From NCBI RefSeq assembly GCF_000003855.2, contig NW_003101680.1, forward strand, positions 5,311,510-5,375,509: a stretch of DNA of 64,000 nt, written 5' to 3'. Every line of letters starts with the position of its first letter. Within the stretch, counting starts at the first letter, position 1. This document shows, piece by piece, positions 35,121 through 47,720 of the stretch. The position numbers were made by a program, and so were the translations under genes. Origin of the DNA: Blastomyces gilchristii SLH14081. Taxonomy: Eukaryota > Ascomycota > Eurotiomycetes > Onygenales > Ajellomycetaceae. The notes beneath the pieces are model-generated. The model saw only the letters and a list, made by a program, of their open reading frames with translations, did not search any database and was not told where the DNA came from.

Positions 35121-36277
35121 CTCTTCAAGCTTCTGTTTACAAATTTGAATAGAAGCTAATCTTTTTTCTGTTTCACTGAGATATTCTTATAGTTATCTTC
35201 TGAATCTTTCTTCACTGCAATGTGATTGATATAGATAGATACTGATTCATTCTTTAAATAAGAAGACACTGATCTTTCTCCTGATTGAGAAGATACATAG
35301 ATTAATTAATAGTTGAAAGCAATGTGTTCTGATCAGTTACAGTTAATACATACTTCACATTGACATCAATCAGCAACTTCTTTGAGAGTGATCTCAGAAA
35401 CTCAGAAGCCTGTTCAAACAGTGAAAACTCTTGCTTATGTATAGACATTTGAATTTATTCAGTTCATAATATCTGTATTATTACTGTTACTTCTCTTCAG
35501 CATAAGTGTATAAGTGACTGAAGTGTAACATCTAATGTCACTGTTCTGTATACTCTTGAGCTTGATAAGACAGTCATTCAATGTCTAAAGCTGTATGCAG
35601 AAGTCTTCATAAGTTAAGTCTTTACTTACACTTATAAGAGTCTGTAAGAGTTTGAAAGTTAATATCTTCTTAAGTATGCTAATCTTTATTCAATTCTCTC
35701 CAGATTGATCACCTACTTCTAAGATCTTGATGTTAAAGTCAGGAATGAATGTTATAAGAGAAATGTTTCTCTATTAGATACTCTATAATCAATCTAACAT
35801 CTTCTGTTACATAACAGTGTCTCAAAACAGAATATTAAGATATTTCATAATATTATCAGATGTTTATAACACTGATTCACATGCTTTCATTTATAAATGA
35901 AACTTCTGTTTTCTGTGATTCTTCAATCATTCATTAATATATCAATCTTAATTAATTAGTAAACTGATAGCATCTTCATCTATACTCAGTTTTATAAGCA
36001 TTTTCATTCTTCATGATGAGTAGAGAGTGAGATTGAAAGTATTGAAATATATGAGAGCATCTAAGCATTCTTTCAGCACTTTTATATTTAATTCTGTAGA
36101 TATTAAAATTGCATGAGTTTCTTATTATAATAATTATTGAATCTCTTTATATTGACATTATTAAGTTACATGCATATCAGCTATTTATTATTATTGTAGT
36201 TTCAATATTACTCAGAGTCACTGTGATACTGTGTCTATACTTATGTTCAGACATTCTCTCATATTATCATTAGATAT
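35120..36277 (-). pseudogene. Gypsy D gag
   Basis: Start codon position at 36277-36275 now reads ATA (ATG in B, C, E). The CCHC knuckle is at about 35312-35354, with changed Gly and last Cys. It contains many stops. The primer site AGAAAAACATT lies at 36573-36583 (minus), pairing with AACATTTTTCT in the 5' LTR (36644-36654). Confidence 0.8.
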
Positions 36278-36585
36278 GATTATATTGTTTATCAGATATG
36301 TGATATCTGTGAAATCTGAAGAAGTGTAATCATATGAATATCTCATACATCTAAGTGTTAGAACTCTCAGATCTTTCACTGATATTCTCTTTATAAGATC
36401 TTATTTCAGGGTCAGAGTGACTGATGAGTAAGATTCTATCTGAGAACTCAGTATCTGCTTAACTGTGTTTCTCTTTCTTACATATTGTTACATGTTCAGA
36501 TATCTCTTAATAGATAATCATTTCTGATGAGGAGATGATATGTGAATAATCATTTCTAATAAGAAGATGATAAATGTTTTTCTAG

Positions 36586-36900
36586 TATAAGAGGCCTACA
36601 CTGAATAGATTGATATTGTATTGATAGGTCTTATATAACAAAGAGAAAAATGTTAAAGAAGGAAAAGAAAGAGAAAGTATGAGAATCAGCAATTGAAGTG
36701 AATATTTATACATGTATGTGGTGGTGTACACAGTGAAGCTTCAGGGCAGAAGAATATAGGCGTGTTCATAGCGGCCGAGGATCAGTGATCGGAACACACA
36801 CGTTTGTGATGGCTGAGGATCAGCGATCGGGAATGAGGCGGTAGGAATCTATGAAGTGTACGGAATAGTCTATATGATTGATCGGGCGCAGCCCGTCACA
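36586..36900 (-). repeat. Gypsy D 5' LTR
   Basis: 315 bp. Its U3 end (36720-36900) has kept many CpG sites (TCGGGCGCAGCCCGTCACA at the border), showing the less mutated LTR sequence. It has two of the ~38-bp units. Confidence 0.9.
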
Positions 36901-37029
36901 AAGAGTATAGACTAATCAAATTTTAAATACAGAAGAATCAAATTATATTTAATATTACTAATTATTCATTCTTTCTTAATAAAATCACAGTCACATCTTT
37001 TCTCTCTCTCTCTTAAACAAAACATAGCC

Positions 37030-37515
37030 TGTAAAAAGTGAGTATTATATCAGATTATAATGATCAACACAGCTTCAGCATGCAGAGCTGTATACATACA
37101 GTATATGCTGAACTGAGAGACTGCATGAGTTACAAATCAGCAGCAGCATCTCAGAGAGAGCTGTACAGTGTGAGAAAGTTACAACTCTCAGTCACATGTG
37201 CAGAGAATGAATCATCACAGTAAGTGTATATATATTATATAAAAGTAACACTTTTTAATAATACTCAGTCTCTGCTATTATGAAAATAGAGTCTCTCTGT
37301 GAGATCTGTTTTTATCAGAAGTCAGAGAATCTTATATTTCTCAAGATTATCTTCACATATCTTGTCTGTGAAATTGATGAGAAAAATTATTAATTTCAGC
37401 ATTCTGCTCTTAATGCTATTCAAGTGATAGTAGAGTTCACTCTAGTCACATTTTTTAAGTGTATATTTTCTAAATATTCATATTTATACAGATATATACT
37501 AATTATTTATTAGAT
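37030..37515 (+). pseudogene. hAT2 plus-strand reading frame, gene 3 (uncertain)
   Basis: Counterpart of 12650-13145. Block a to 37219, candidate intron 37220-37289 (GTAAGT...AATAG), block b from 37290 with SLCEICFYQK and a later CEIDE. The 61-codon open frame at 37038-37223 is one reading of block a, but its phase does not splice into block b. Confidence 0.35.
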
Positions 37516-37639
37516 AATATTAAGATAATAACTCATCACAGCTGTGTTACTCTCACTATGAGAAATACACAGTTAATAATGAATATTATAAAGACTCTGA
37601 GAAGTAAGTATTTTAAGAATACTACAGCTCTGTAATCTT

Positions 37640-37775
37640 GATTTTTGTTTATTTTTATTTTTTATTTTTTTCTTTTTCTTTTATTTTTTTTTTCTTTTTC
37701 TTTTTTTTCATTCTGATTTTTTCTGGTTTTTGTTTTATTTTTTGTTTTTTATTTTTTTTTATATTTTATATTTTT
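37640..37775. repeat. T-rich tract of hAT2
   Basis: Counterpart of 13268-13386, almost all T. About 370 bp before the right terminus. Confidence 0.85.
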
Positions 37776-38149
37776 TTCATAATTAAAATTATATGAATTA
37801 TAATCTATAATTAGAAAAGTAATGATATTTGATAATACTCTCTATTGAATTTTTAACAAATGAGTACTATATTATGATATTATATAAGTGAGAAGTGATT
37901 TCATAGTCTTATTTAATACTATTCTCAATAATAAGATCAGAATGAAAATTTGACTAAGAATTCAAATATATTCTTCATTCAGAACTAGATTTTTATTTGA
38001 AAGATGAATCTGAGACCTTTAATATTTGAAATAATGTGATTTGAAATCAATGTAATGAACACAAATCATGATTAGAAGTAATGCTTTTAGATAATATAAT
38101 AACTGTAAAGTTTGATTCTGGTTTCAGACACGGTCACACAGTCAGTCTA

Positions 38150-38694
38150 CTCACAACATTCATTCCTGACTTTGATATCAAGATTTTAGAAGCAGATGAT
38201 TAATCTTGAGAGAATTGAATGAAGATTAGCATGCTTAAGAAGACATTAACTTTCAAACTCTTACAGGCTGTTATAAGTGTAAATGAGAACCTGAATTATG
38301 AAGACTTCTACACACAACTTCAGACAATGAATGATCATCTTATCAAGCTCAAGAGTATACAGAACAGTAGCAGAAGACATTATATCTCAGTCTCTTATAC
38401 ACCTGCATTGAAGAATAATAATGATGCAGATGTCATGAACTGAATAGACTTGAATATCTACATATAAGCAAGAGTCTCTGCTGTTCAAACAGACTTCTGA
38501 GTTTCTGAGATCACTTTTAAAGAAGTTGCTGATCAATATCAATGTGAAGTATATATCAACTGTAACTGATCAGAACACATCACTTTCAACTGTCAATTAA
38601 TCTATATGCCTCTTCACTCAAGAGAAAGATCAGTGTCTTCTCATTTGAAGAATGAATCAGTGTCTGTTCGCGTCAATCACATTGCATTGAAGAA
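38150..38694 (+). pseudogene. Gypsy C gag, part 2
   Basis: Continues gag after hAT2 (first 8 bp are the duplication). Contains the knuckle region at about 38546-38590 (first Cys now Tyr) and ends at the gypsy E insertion (duplication AAGAA, 38690-38694). Confidence 0.85.
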
Positions 38695-39008
38695 TGTGGC
38701 GGGCTGCGCCCGATCAATTATATAGACTATTCCGTACACTCCATAGATTTCTACCGCCCCATTCCCGATCGCCGATCCTCGGCCGCCATGAACATGTATG
38801 TTCTGATTGCCGATCCTCAGCCGCTACAAACGCGTGTATATTCTTCCACCCTGAAGCATCACTGTGTACATCATCACATACACATATAAATATTCACTTT
38901 GATTGCTGATTCTCACACTTTCTCTTTCTTTTCTTCTCTAATGTTTTTCTCTTTGTTATATAAGACCTATCAATATAATACTGATCTATTTAACATAGGC
39001 CTCTTACA
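38695..39008 (+). repeat. Gypsy E 5' LTR
   Basis: TGTGGCGGGCTGCGCCC...CTCTTACA. TATAAATA at 38885-38892, and 55 bp on AATGTTTTTCT (38940-38950). The primer site AGAAAAATGTT follows at 39011-39021 and is the exact complement of AACATTTTTCT in the 3' LTR (44350-44360). Confidence 0.93.
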
Positions 39009-39278
39009 CTAGAAAAATGTTCATCATCTTCTTATTAGGAATAATTATTCATCAAGAGATATCTGAATGCATAATAACACATAAGAAAAGAGAAACAATC
39101 AGTTAAAGTGAACATTAAGTTCTCAGATAGAAGCTTGCTCACCAGTTATTCTGGCCCTGCAACAAGATCTTATAAAGAGAGTAAGATCTTATAAGAGAAT
39201 ATCAGCAAAAGACTCAAGAGTTCTGATACTCAGATATATGAGATATTTATATAATTACACATCTGATAATCAATAACC

Positions 39279-40460
39279 ATGTCTAATGATAATATAGAAG
39301 AACTCTTGAATGTGAGTATAGAAGTAATATCACAGTGACTTCAAGTAATGTTGAAATTGTAATAGTAATAAATAGCTGATATGCATGCAACTCAATAACA
39401 TTAATATGAAGAGATTCAATAATTATCATAATAAAGAACTCAGACAATTTCAACATCTACAGAATTAAATATAAAAGTACTGAAAGAACACTTAGATACT
39501 CTTATATATTTTAATGCTTCTGATCTCACTCTCTACTCATCATGAAGAATGAAAATGCTCATAAAACTGAGTATAGATGAAGATATCATCAGTTCACTAA
39601 TCAATCAAGATTGATATATCAATGAACAATTGAAGAATCATATAAAACAGAAGTTTCATTCATAGATAAAAGCATGTGAATCAGTATTATAAACATCTGA
39701 CAACATCATCAAATATCTTGATATTCTGTTTTAAGACACTGCCATGTAACAGAAAGTATTAGATTGATTACAGAGTATCTGACAGAGAAACACTTCTCTT
39801 ATAATCTTCATTCCTGACTTCAATATTAAAATTCTAGAAGCAGGAGATCAATCTTGAGAGAATTGAATGAAGATTAGTATGCTCAAGAAGACATTAACTT
39901 TCAAACTCTTACAGACTCTTGTAAGCATAGACAAAGACCAGACTTATAAAGACTTCTACACACAGCTTCAGACATTGAATGATCATCTTATCAAGCTCAA
40001 GAGTATATAGAACAGTGACAGAAGATGTTATATCTCAGTAACTCATACACTCACACTGAAGAATAACAATGATGTAGATATTATGAATTGAGTAGACTCA
40101 AATGTCTACATATAAGCAAGAATCTTCATTATTTAAACAGGCTTCTGAGTTTCTGATATCACTTCTGAAGAAGTCACTGATCAATGTCAACAAGAAGTGT
40201 GTATTAACTGTAACTGATCAGAGCATATTACTTTCAACTGCTAATCAATCTATGTATCTTCTCAATTGAGAGAAAGATCAGTGTCTTCTCATTTAAAAGA
40301 TGAATCAGTGTCTGTCTACATCAACCACATTATAGTGAAGAAAGATTCAGAAGATAACTATGAAAATGTCTCAGTGAAACAGAGAAAAGATTAGCTTCTG
40401 TTTAAATTTATAAACAGAAGCTTGAAGAGATCAGATAATAACAATTTAAAGAGAAAATGA
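39279..40460 (+). pseudogene. Gypsy E gag
   Basis: 394 codons from ATG 39279 to TGA 40458-40460. Knuckle CINCNxSEHITFNC at 40200-40241 in frame. The stop is at the same place as in gypsy B and may be the true gag end. Internal stops derive from CAA, CGA and TGG. Confidence 0.87.
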
Positions 40461-43400
40461 TAATAAATGCAATTCTTGTATCTACTGTGATTGATAATAT
40501 ATATAATATGAAAGCTATGATAGACAGCAGTCTATACTACTATACAATGATAAAATCTTCAGTTGTAAGATATTATAATCTTCAGTATATTTTTTTATTA
40601 AAACTCTGACTTCTCACAGAATTTAATAATTCAAAGAATGTTTGTATCTGTTATATAATGAAACTAAATATAGATGTGAGAGGACATCAATATGAAGATA
40701 TCTACACATATGAAGTTGATAATCTCAATTATAATCTTATATTAGAACTTGTCTGACTATCTGAACAAGGTATCTTACTGAATACTTAAAACAGAAGCTT
40801 GATATTCTCTAATGATGACAGAATTCATGAAGATAATATTCACAAGACTATGAATCTTACACAGATCTCTGTCAACACTTATAAAATACTCTGAAAAAGA
40901 AGTTATTATCAAAATCACTGACAGAGTTGCTAATAAGTTCATCAACAGCAGAATCATATATCAATCTATTTCATCAGTCTGATTAATATTAAAAAGACTC
41001 TAGAAAAGTTATTCTGTGTTATAATAACAGATTCTTGTATAAAACTCTCTTAATAATATTATGAATATCTAGATATCTTTCAACAAGATAATATTATAAA
41101 TATACCTCTCTTATGAGATTTTGAAGTGAATCACAGTATTAAGTTAGAGAAAAAGAATGATAAGAACTCTGAACTATTATGAGACTCTCTTTATAACATG
41201 TTCTGAGATGAACTTCTTCTTCTTCAAAAGACACTCAATGATCTGTTGAATAAAGAATTCATATACATTAGTAACTCTTTCATCACAGTCTCTATTCTCT
41301 TTGCAAAGAAATCAGATGAAGAACTTCAGTTCTGTGTGAATTATCAAGAATTGAATAGATTAATAAAGAAAGACTGTTATTCTTTATCTCTTATCAATGA
41401 AACTCTAGCTTGTATTGAACAAGCTCAATGATTTACAAAGTTAGATATCATTATCACATTTCATAAGAGTCACATCACTGAAGAAGATAAGTGACTTACA
41501 GTATTTCAAACATAATATAATCTCTTTGAATAAGTAGTCACATTCTTTGAACTGATCAATGCTCTCAGTATATTTCAGAAGTATATCAACTGAGTACTTT
41601 AAGACTTTCTTGATAAATTTGTATCTGCTTATCTAGATGACATTCTCATCTTCATCAATGAATTCAGAAAGAAGTATCAAGAGTATGTGCAAAGAGTATT
41701 ACAATAACTACAAGAAACAGAACTATCAATTGATATTAACAAGTGTGATTTTGAAGTCAAGAGTACTAAATACTTAGATTTCATCATAGAAGCTGATAAG
41801 AGAATCTGAATGAATTCTGAGAAGGTCTCTGCTATTCTTGAATGAGAGGTTCTGTACACTGTGAAAGATGTATAAAGCTTCATCAGATTTACTAACTTCT
41901 ATCAGCAATTTATATAAAACTTCTCAGATATCACAAGATCACTTACAGAACTCACTAAGAAAGACACAGTATTTCAATAATCAATAGATACTGAAGCTGC
42001 ATTTACACAGATAAAGAAGATGTTCATTAATACTTCTTTACTGATAATATTTAATTCTGATCATAAGACAGTTATTAAAGCTGATTTCTCTAACTATATA
42101 ATAGAAGAAGTGATATTGCAATATAATGATAAAGATGTTCTATAATTATATGTCTTTATATCTAAGAAACTGAGTCCTGCTGAATGCAATTATGAGATCT
42201 ATGATAAGAAACTTCTTATGATTATACACTGTTTAGAAGAATAAGACTCTGAACTCTGAAATGTCTCTAAATTTGAGATAGTTACAGATTATAAGAATCT
42301 CAAATACTTCATAACTATCTGTAAACTCACTGAACAACAGATGCAATGATCTGAGTTCTTAAGTCACTTTCATTTTATAATACACTATTATCCTGACAGT
42401 CAGAACTCAATGATAGATGCTCTCTCATGATGAGAGTAAGATATATCATTCAATGTAACAGATACTTGCTGCATGAACTGAGAGCATCAGCTCTTAGATC
42501 TGAAGATACTAGTTGATCAAGATGAAACAACTCATGATACTATATATACTTCTCTGATTAGAACACTCTCTCTTCAAATTAATACTAATACTAACACTGA
42601 TATCTTGACTTCTCTCAAACCTATACTGAATGAATTATGATATATAACAGCTCAAACTGATGAACTTCTCTAAGCACTCATTGAAGCAGTATATCAAGAA
42701 GCACTTCAATTCTTCTCAGAACTATGTATAAGAACTAACATCTCAGAATACTCAATTGATGACAATAATACTCTACAGTTCTGTAAGTGATGTTGAGTCT
42801 TCTACTTCAAATTCTTACATACTCAGATAATGCAAGAGATACATGATTTACATATAATCAGTCATTCAGATTATAAATAACTGTATTGAATGATCTCTTG
42901 AGAGTTCTACTGATCTGAGATATTAAACAGCATCAGACATTTTGTCTGAAACTGTAACTATTGTTTCTTCATCATCTTATGAAAGAACTGTAGAAAAGAT
43001 CTGCTGAAACTGCTTGATATTTCTGATAGAATCTGATGAGATATAGCTATTGACTTCACTATTGATCTCTCTGAGAGTAAGAGCTGTAGAAATGTTCTGA
43101 TCATCATGAATCAATTGAGTAAGAGTATTATATTGAAACTCTATAACAAGATAAATGCTGAATAAGTTACTGAAGCTTTTCTAAGAAGTCTGTTCTATTG
43201 AATGTATGAATTACTAAGATCTATAGTCTCAGATCAGAGCTGTCAATTTGTGAGCACTCTCTGAACAAGACTCTGTCAAGTTCTCAAGATTACACACTGT
43301 CTGTCAACTGTCTATCACTCTGAGACTGATGATGCATTAGAATAGATAATTTAGATTATAAAGAACTATCTCTGTAAGTTCTGTAATCACTTATAAGATG

Positions 43401-44104
43401 ATTAACATGATCTGCTTCTACATGCAGAGATCACTATCAATGAATGAGATACTGTTTCAACAGATATAAGCCTGTTCTTTCTTACATATGATTATCACAT
43501 GAAGATGTTGAATCTTCTAGAGATTATACAGTTCATATCAGATCTCTGCAGTCTGATTCAGATGGCTGATAATATAGTAACAAAACTCTGAGATGTCTGT
43601 AATTGAGCAGAGGTCTTCATGACAACTGTAAAACAAGATCAAGAGAATCAAATCAATGTTCACTGAGACTTCACTGAATAATATAAGATAGAAGATCTAG
43701 TATGATTGAATCTTAAGAATATATGAACTATATATTCATCTCATATACTAGATTATCACCATGTCAAGTATAAAGTGATAGAAGTTTTAGATAGTCACAA
43801 CTACTGTCTTAATATATTATCAGGAATTCATGATATCTTTCATACAAGCTTGCTTCATCACACTGTCACTGATCTGTTTCCTTCTCAACTAACTTTCAAC
43901 TGACAATCATCAGGAATTATAGAAGAAGATAATGAGCTTGAGTGAGAGATTGAAGATATTCTTGATAAGAGATCACACAGCTGCAGTTGACAATATCTTG
44001 TGAAATGAGTTAGCTATAATCAATCAATCTGAACTCTGAGTTCTGTGTTATTCAAAACAGCAGTTCTTGACTGATGAGAACTACTTCTGAAAAGAAGGAA
44101 CTAA
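40445..44104 (+). pseudogene. Gypsy E pol
   Basis: About 1219 codons in the -1 frame relative to gag, ending with TAA 44102-44104 directly at the LTR. Protease DSS at 40523-40531; RT with intact YLDD at 41630-41641; RNase H near 42060-42400 ([24 protein letters not shown]); integrase about 42830-43900; chromodomain 43930-44030 (QYLVKW, SYNQS). All in one frame. The reading frame runs through the polypurine tract, so the protein end and the tract overlap. Confidence 0.9.
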
Positions 44105-44418
44105 TGTGACAGACTGCACCTGATCAATTATATAGACTATTCTGTACACTTCATAGATTTCTACCGCCCTATTCCCAATTGCTGATCCTCAGTCACCATG
44201 AACATGTATGTTCTGATCACCGATCCTCGGCCGCTATGAATGCGTGTATATTCTTCCACTCTGAAGCACCACCGTGTACGCCACCACATACACATATAAA
44301 TATTCACTTCAATTGCTGATTCTCGCACTTTCTCTTTCTTTCCTTCTCTAACATTTTTCTCTTTGTTATATAAGACCTATCAATATAATACCGATCTATT
44401 CGGCGTAGGCCTCTTACA
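44105..44418 (+). repeat. Gypsy E 3' LTR
   Basis: 314 bp, TGTGACAGAC...CTCTTACA, partner of 38695-39008. It retains GGCGTAGGCC at the end. Confidence 0.93.
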
Positions 44419-47109
44419 AAGAAGGATTCAGAAGATAACTACAAGAACACTTCAATGAAACAGAGAAAAGATTAGCTTCTGTTCAAATTTGTAAACAGAA
44501 GCTCAAAGAAGTCAGATGATAATGATTTGAAGAAAAGATAATAATGAATGCAATTCTTGTATCTACTGTCATGAATAATATGTATAATATAAAGATCATG
44601 ATAGATAGCAGTCTATATTACTATGCAATAATTAAATCTTCAGTTGTAAGATGTTATAACCTTCAGTGTATTCTCTTATCAAGACTCTGAGTTCTTACAG
44701 AATTTGATGACTCAAAAGACATTTGTATCTGTTACATGATGAAGTTGATCATAGATGTCAGAGAATATCAATATGAAGATACCTATGTATATAAAGTTGA
44801 TAATCTTGATTACAATCTTACATTAGAACTTATCTGACTACCTGAACAAGGTATCTTATTGAATACTTGAAACAGAAGCTTGATATTTCTTAACAATGAT
44901 AGAATTTACAAAGATGATATTCATAAAATCATGAATCTGACACAGATCTCTGTCAATATGTATAAAATGCTCTGAAAAAGAAGTTACTGACAGAAATGCT
45001 GATAAGATCACTGATAGCAGAATTATATAGCAATCTACTCTATCAGTCTGATCAATATTAAAAAGACTCTAGAAAAGTTATTCTGTGTTATAATAACAGA
45101 TTCTCATACAAAACTTTCTCAATAATATCATGAATATCTAGATGTTTTTCAATAAGACAATAATGTTATAAATCTATCTCTCTTATGAGATTCATAAGTG
45201 AATCACAGTATCAAGTTGAAAAAGAAGAATGATAAAGATTCTGAATCATCATGAGACTCTCTTTATAACATGTTCTGAGATGAACTTCTTCTTCTTCAAA
45301 AGACACTCAATGATCTGTTGAATAAAGAATTTATACATATTAGTAATTTCTCTGCTGCAGCTTCTATTCTCTTTACAAAGAAATCAGACAGAGGACTCTG
45401 ACTCTGTGTGAACTATCAACAATTAAATACATTAATCAAGAAGAACTGCTATTTTTTATCTCTGATTAATGAAACTCTAACTCACATTGAACAAGCTTAA
45501 TAATTTATAAAACTAGATATCATCACTGCATTTCATAAGATCTATATCACTGAAGAAGATGAATAGCTTACAGTATTTCAGACATGTTATAATCTCTTTG
45601 AATGAGTAGTTACTCTCTTTGAACTGACTAATGCTCTCAGTATATTTCAGAAGTATATCAACTAAGCACATCAGAATTTTCTTAATAAATTTATATCTGT
45701 ATATCTTGATAACATTCTCATCTTTACTAATGAGTTCAGAAAAGAATATCAAGAACATGTATGAAAAGTATTATCATAATTACAAGAAGCAGAACTATCA
45801 ATAGATATTAACAAGTGTGATTTTGAAGTCAAGAGTATCAAATATCTGGGTTTTATCATAGAAGCTGGTAAGAAGATTCAAATGAATTCTGAGAAAGTCT
45901 CTGCTATTCTTGAATGAGAAGCTCTGTATACTGTGAAAGATGTACAAAGCTTCATCAGATTTGCTAACTTCTATCAGTGATTTATACAAAACTTCTCAGA
46001 TATTATGAGATTACTTACAGAACTTATTAAGAAGAACTCAGTATTTCAGTGATCAGCAGACACTGAAGCTGCATTCATATAAATAAAGAAGATGTTCATC
46101 AATGTCTCTCTGCTAATAACATTTAACTCTGATTGTAAAATAGTCATTGAAGCTGACTTCTCTGACTGTATTACAGAGAGAGTGATATTGTAATATGATG
46201 ATAAAGATGTCTTACAATCATGTATCTTCATATCTAAAAAACTGAGTTTTGCTGAATACAACTATGAGATCTATGATAAGAAACTTCTTATAATTGTACA
46301 CTGTTTAAAAGAATAAGACTCTGAACTCTGAAGTATCTTCAAATTTAAGATAATTACAGACTATAAAAATCTCAAACACTTCATTATCACTTACAAGCTT
46401 ACAGAACAACAGATGCAATGATTCAAGCTATTAAGCTGTTTTCATTTCATGATATACTATCACCTCAGCAGTCAGAACTCAATGACAGATGCTCTCTCAT
46501 AATGAGAGTAAGATATATCATTCAATGTAACAGATACTCACTGAATGAACTGAGAGCATCAGCTCTTGAATTCAAAGATATTAGTTAATCAAGATAAGAC
46601 AGCTCATGACACTATACACACTTCTCTGATTAGAACTGTCACTGATATCTCAACTTCTTTCAAATCTACACTAGATAAACTATGACACAGAGCAGCTTAA
46701 ACTGATGAACTTCTTCAAGTACTCACTGAAGCAGTATGTCAAGAAGCATTCTAATTTTCTTCAGAACTATGTATAAGAACTGACATCTCAGAATATTTAA
46801 TCAATGATAATAACACTCTACAATTTCATGAATGATACTGAGTCTCTCACTTTAAACTCTTATACACTCAGATAATGCAAGAGATGCATGATTCATATAT
46901 AACTGATTATTCAGACTGTGAATAACTGTATTAAATGATCTCTCAAGAATTCTACTGATCTGAGATATTAAACAGCATTAGATGTTTTGTCTGAAACTAT
47001 AACTGTTATTCTTTCGTCATCATATAAAAGAACTATAGAAAAGATCTGCTGAAACTGCTTGATATCTCTGATAGAATCTGATAAGATGTGATAATTAACT
47101 TCACTGTTA
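44419..47109 (+). pseudogene. Gypsy C pol, part 1 (PR, RT, RNase H, IN start)
   Basis: End of gag, then protease near 44600, RT with the active-site box changed to YLDN (45702-45713, Asp to Asn), RNase H about 46130-46500, and the integrase zinc region. Interrupted by LINE F at 47110. The minus-strand frames at 45513-46261 are antisense to it. Confidence 0.88.
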
Positions 47110-47720
47110 CAAAAAGTGCACCGCTCCACCACGAACTCGCTCGATTTTTCGAATGAGAACCCGCCGATAGATCCATCGAAAAGCCCTCGATCATACGAGC
47201 ATTTTGACCCCATCGCCGACCGCATACCCCGTGTGGTGGTGGAGATATCCAGCCAAACGTGAACCAGACGTTCGAAACTCCTGTGTGGGATTATCCCCCG
47301 TTCACCCCTACCACACCACAACCCCGGGCCAAATTGCCATACAAATTGTAAGGTGAAGAGACCTAGCCATATGCGCCAATCTTCTTGATTTTGGAAGATC
47401 CCCAATCTGTAATTGTGGAGATATCTGAGGAGCGACCTCCGCGAAAACCCTGTCCATCTTTGATGTTCCAAACATCAACGCCAAGTCCCACCCTCGTACC
47501 GCCCTTCCCAATCTGGCCCATCCCCAGCAGAAAAATACAAAAAGATACCTCGGCGATAATATCAAGCACATAATCAACAGACACTTCTGAAGTACAACCT
47601 CCGCGGTCTGTCGTCAGTGTATCTAGACTTCAACACCAAGTCTCACCCTTGTACTACCCCTCTCAATCTGGCCCATCGCCGGCAGAACAATACAAAAAGA
47701 TACCTCAGTAACAGCATTTG
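47110..47720 (+). other. LINE F 5' end, weakly mutated CpG-rich stretch
   Basis: About 600 bp that are clearly richer in G, C and CpG than the rest of LINE F and than the same region in LINE A (2874-3480) or LINE G (62586-63190). It still shows the two tandem units (47483, 47638). Overlapping open frames of 62-167 codons here, on both strands, come from the lower stop density; the opposite strands and lack of conservation in other copies argue against a gene. Confidence 0.75.

Larger units (their letters stand above)
31126..36900 (-). mobile_element. Gypsy D, nearly intact in structure, minus strand
   Basis: LTRs at 31126-31478 (3', 353 bp) and 36586-36900 (5', 315 bp), duplication AAGAG at 31121-31125 and 36901-36905, inside hAT2. 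Total 5775 bp. The LTR next to the polypurine tract has one more copy of a ~38-bp repeat than its partner. Gag and pol are complete in order but broken by stops. Confidence 0.95.
26571..38149. mobile_element. hAT2, hAT transposon carrying gypsy D
   Basis: TAGACTGACC...CAGTCAGTCTA with perfect duplication CTCACAAC (26563-26570 and 38150-38157), pattern nTnnnnAn, inserted in gypsy C gag. Net length without gypsy D is about 5.8 kb, as hAT1. Contents parallel hAT1: transposase (minus), gene 2 (minus), microsatellite, gene 3 (plus), T-rich tract. Confidence 0.95.
38695..44418 (+). mobile_element. Gypsy E, best preserved chromovirus copy
   Basis: 5724 bp, 314-bp LTRs, duplication AAGAA (38690-38694, 44419-44423), inserted in gypsy C gag. 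Gag and pol each keep a single frame over their whole length despite stops, which shows decay by base substitution with few indels. Confidence 0.96.

Noticed and set aside
46968..47584. Cluster of overlapping open frames, up to 167 codons on the minus strand, plus one on the plus strand
   Set aside because: They lie in the less decayed LINE F 5' UTR and the adjacent integrase; the longest spans the insertion junction. None is kept in LINE A, D or G.
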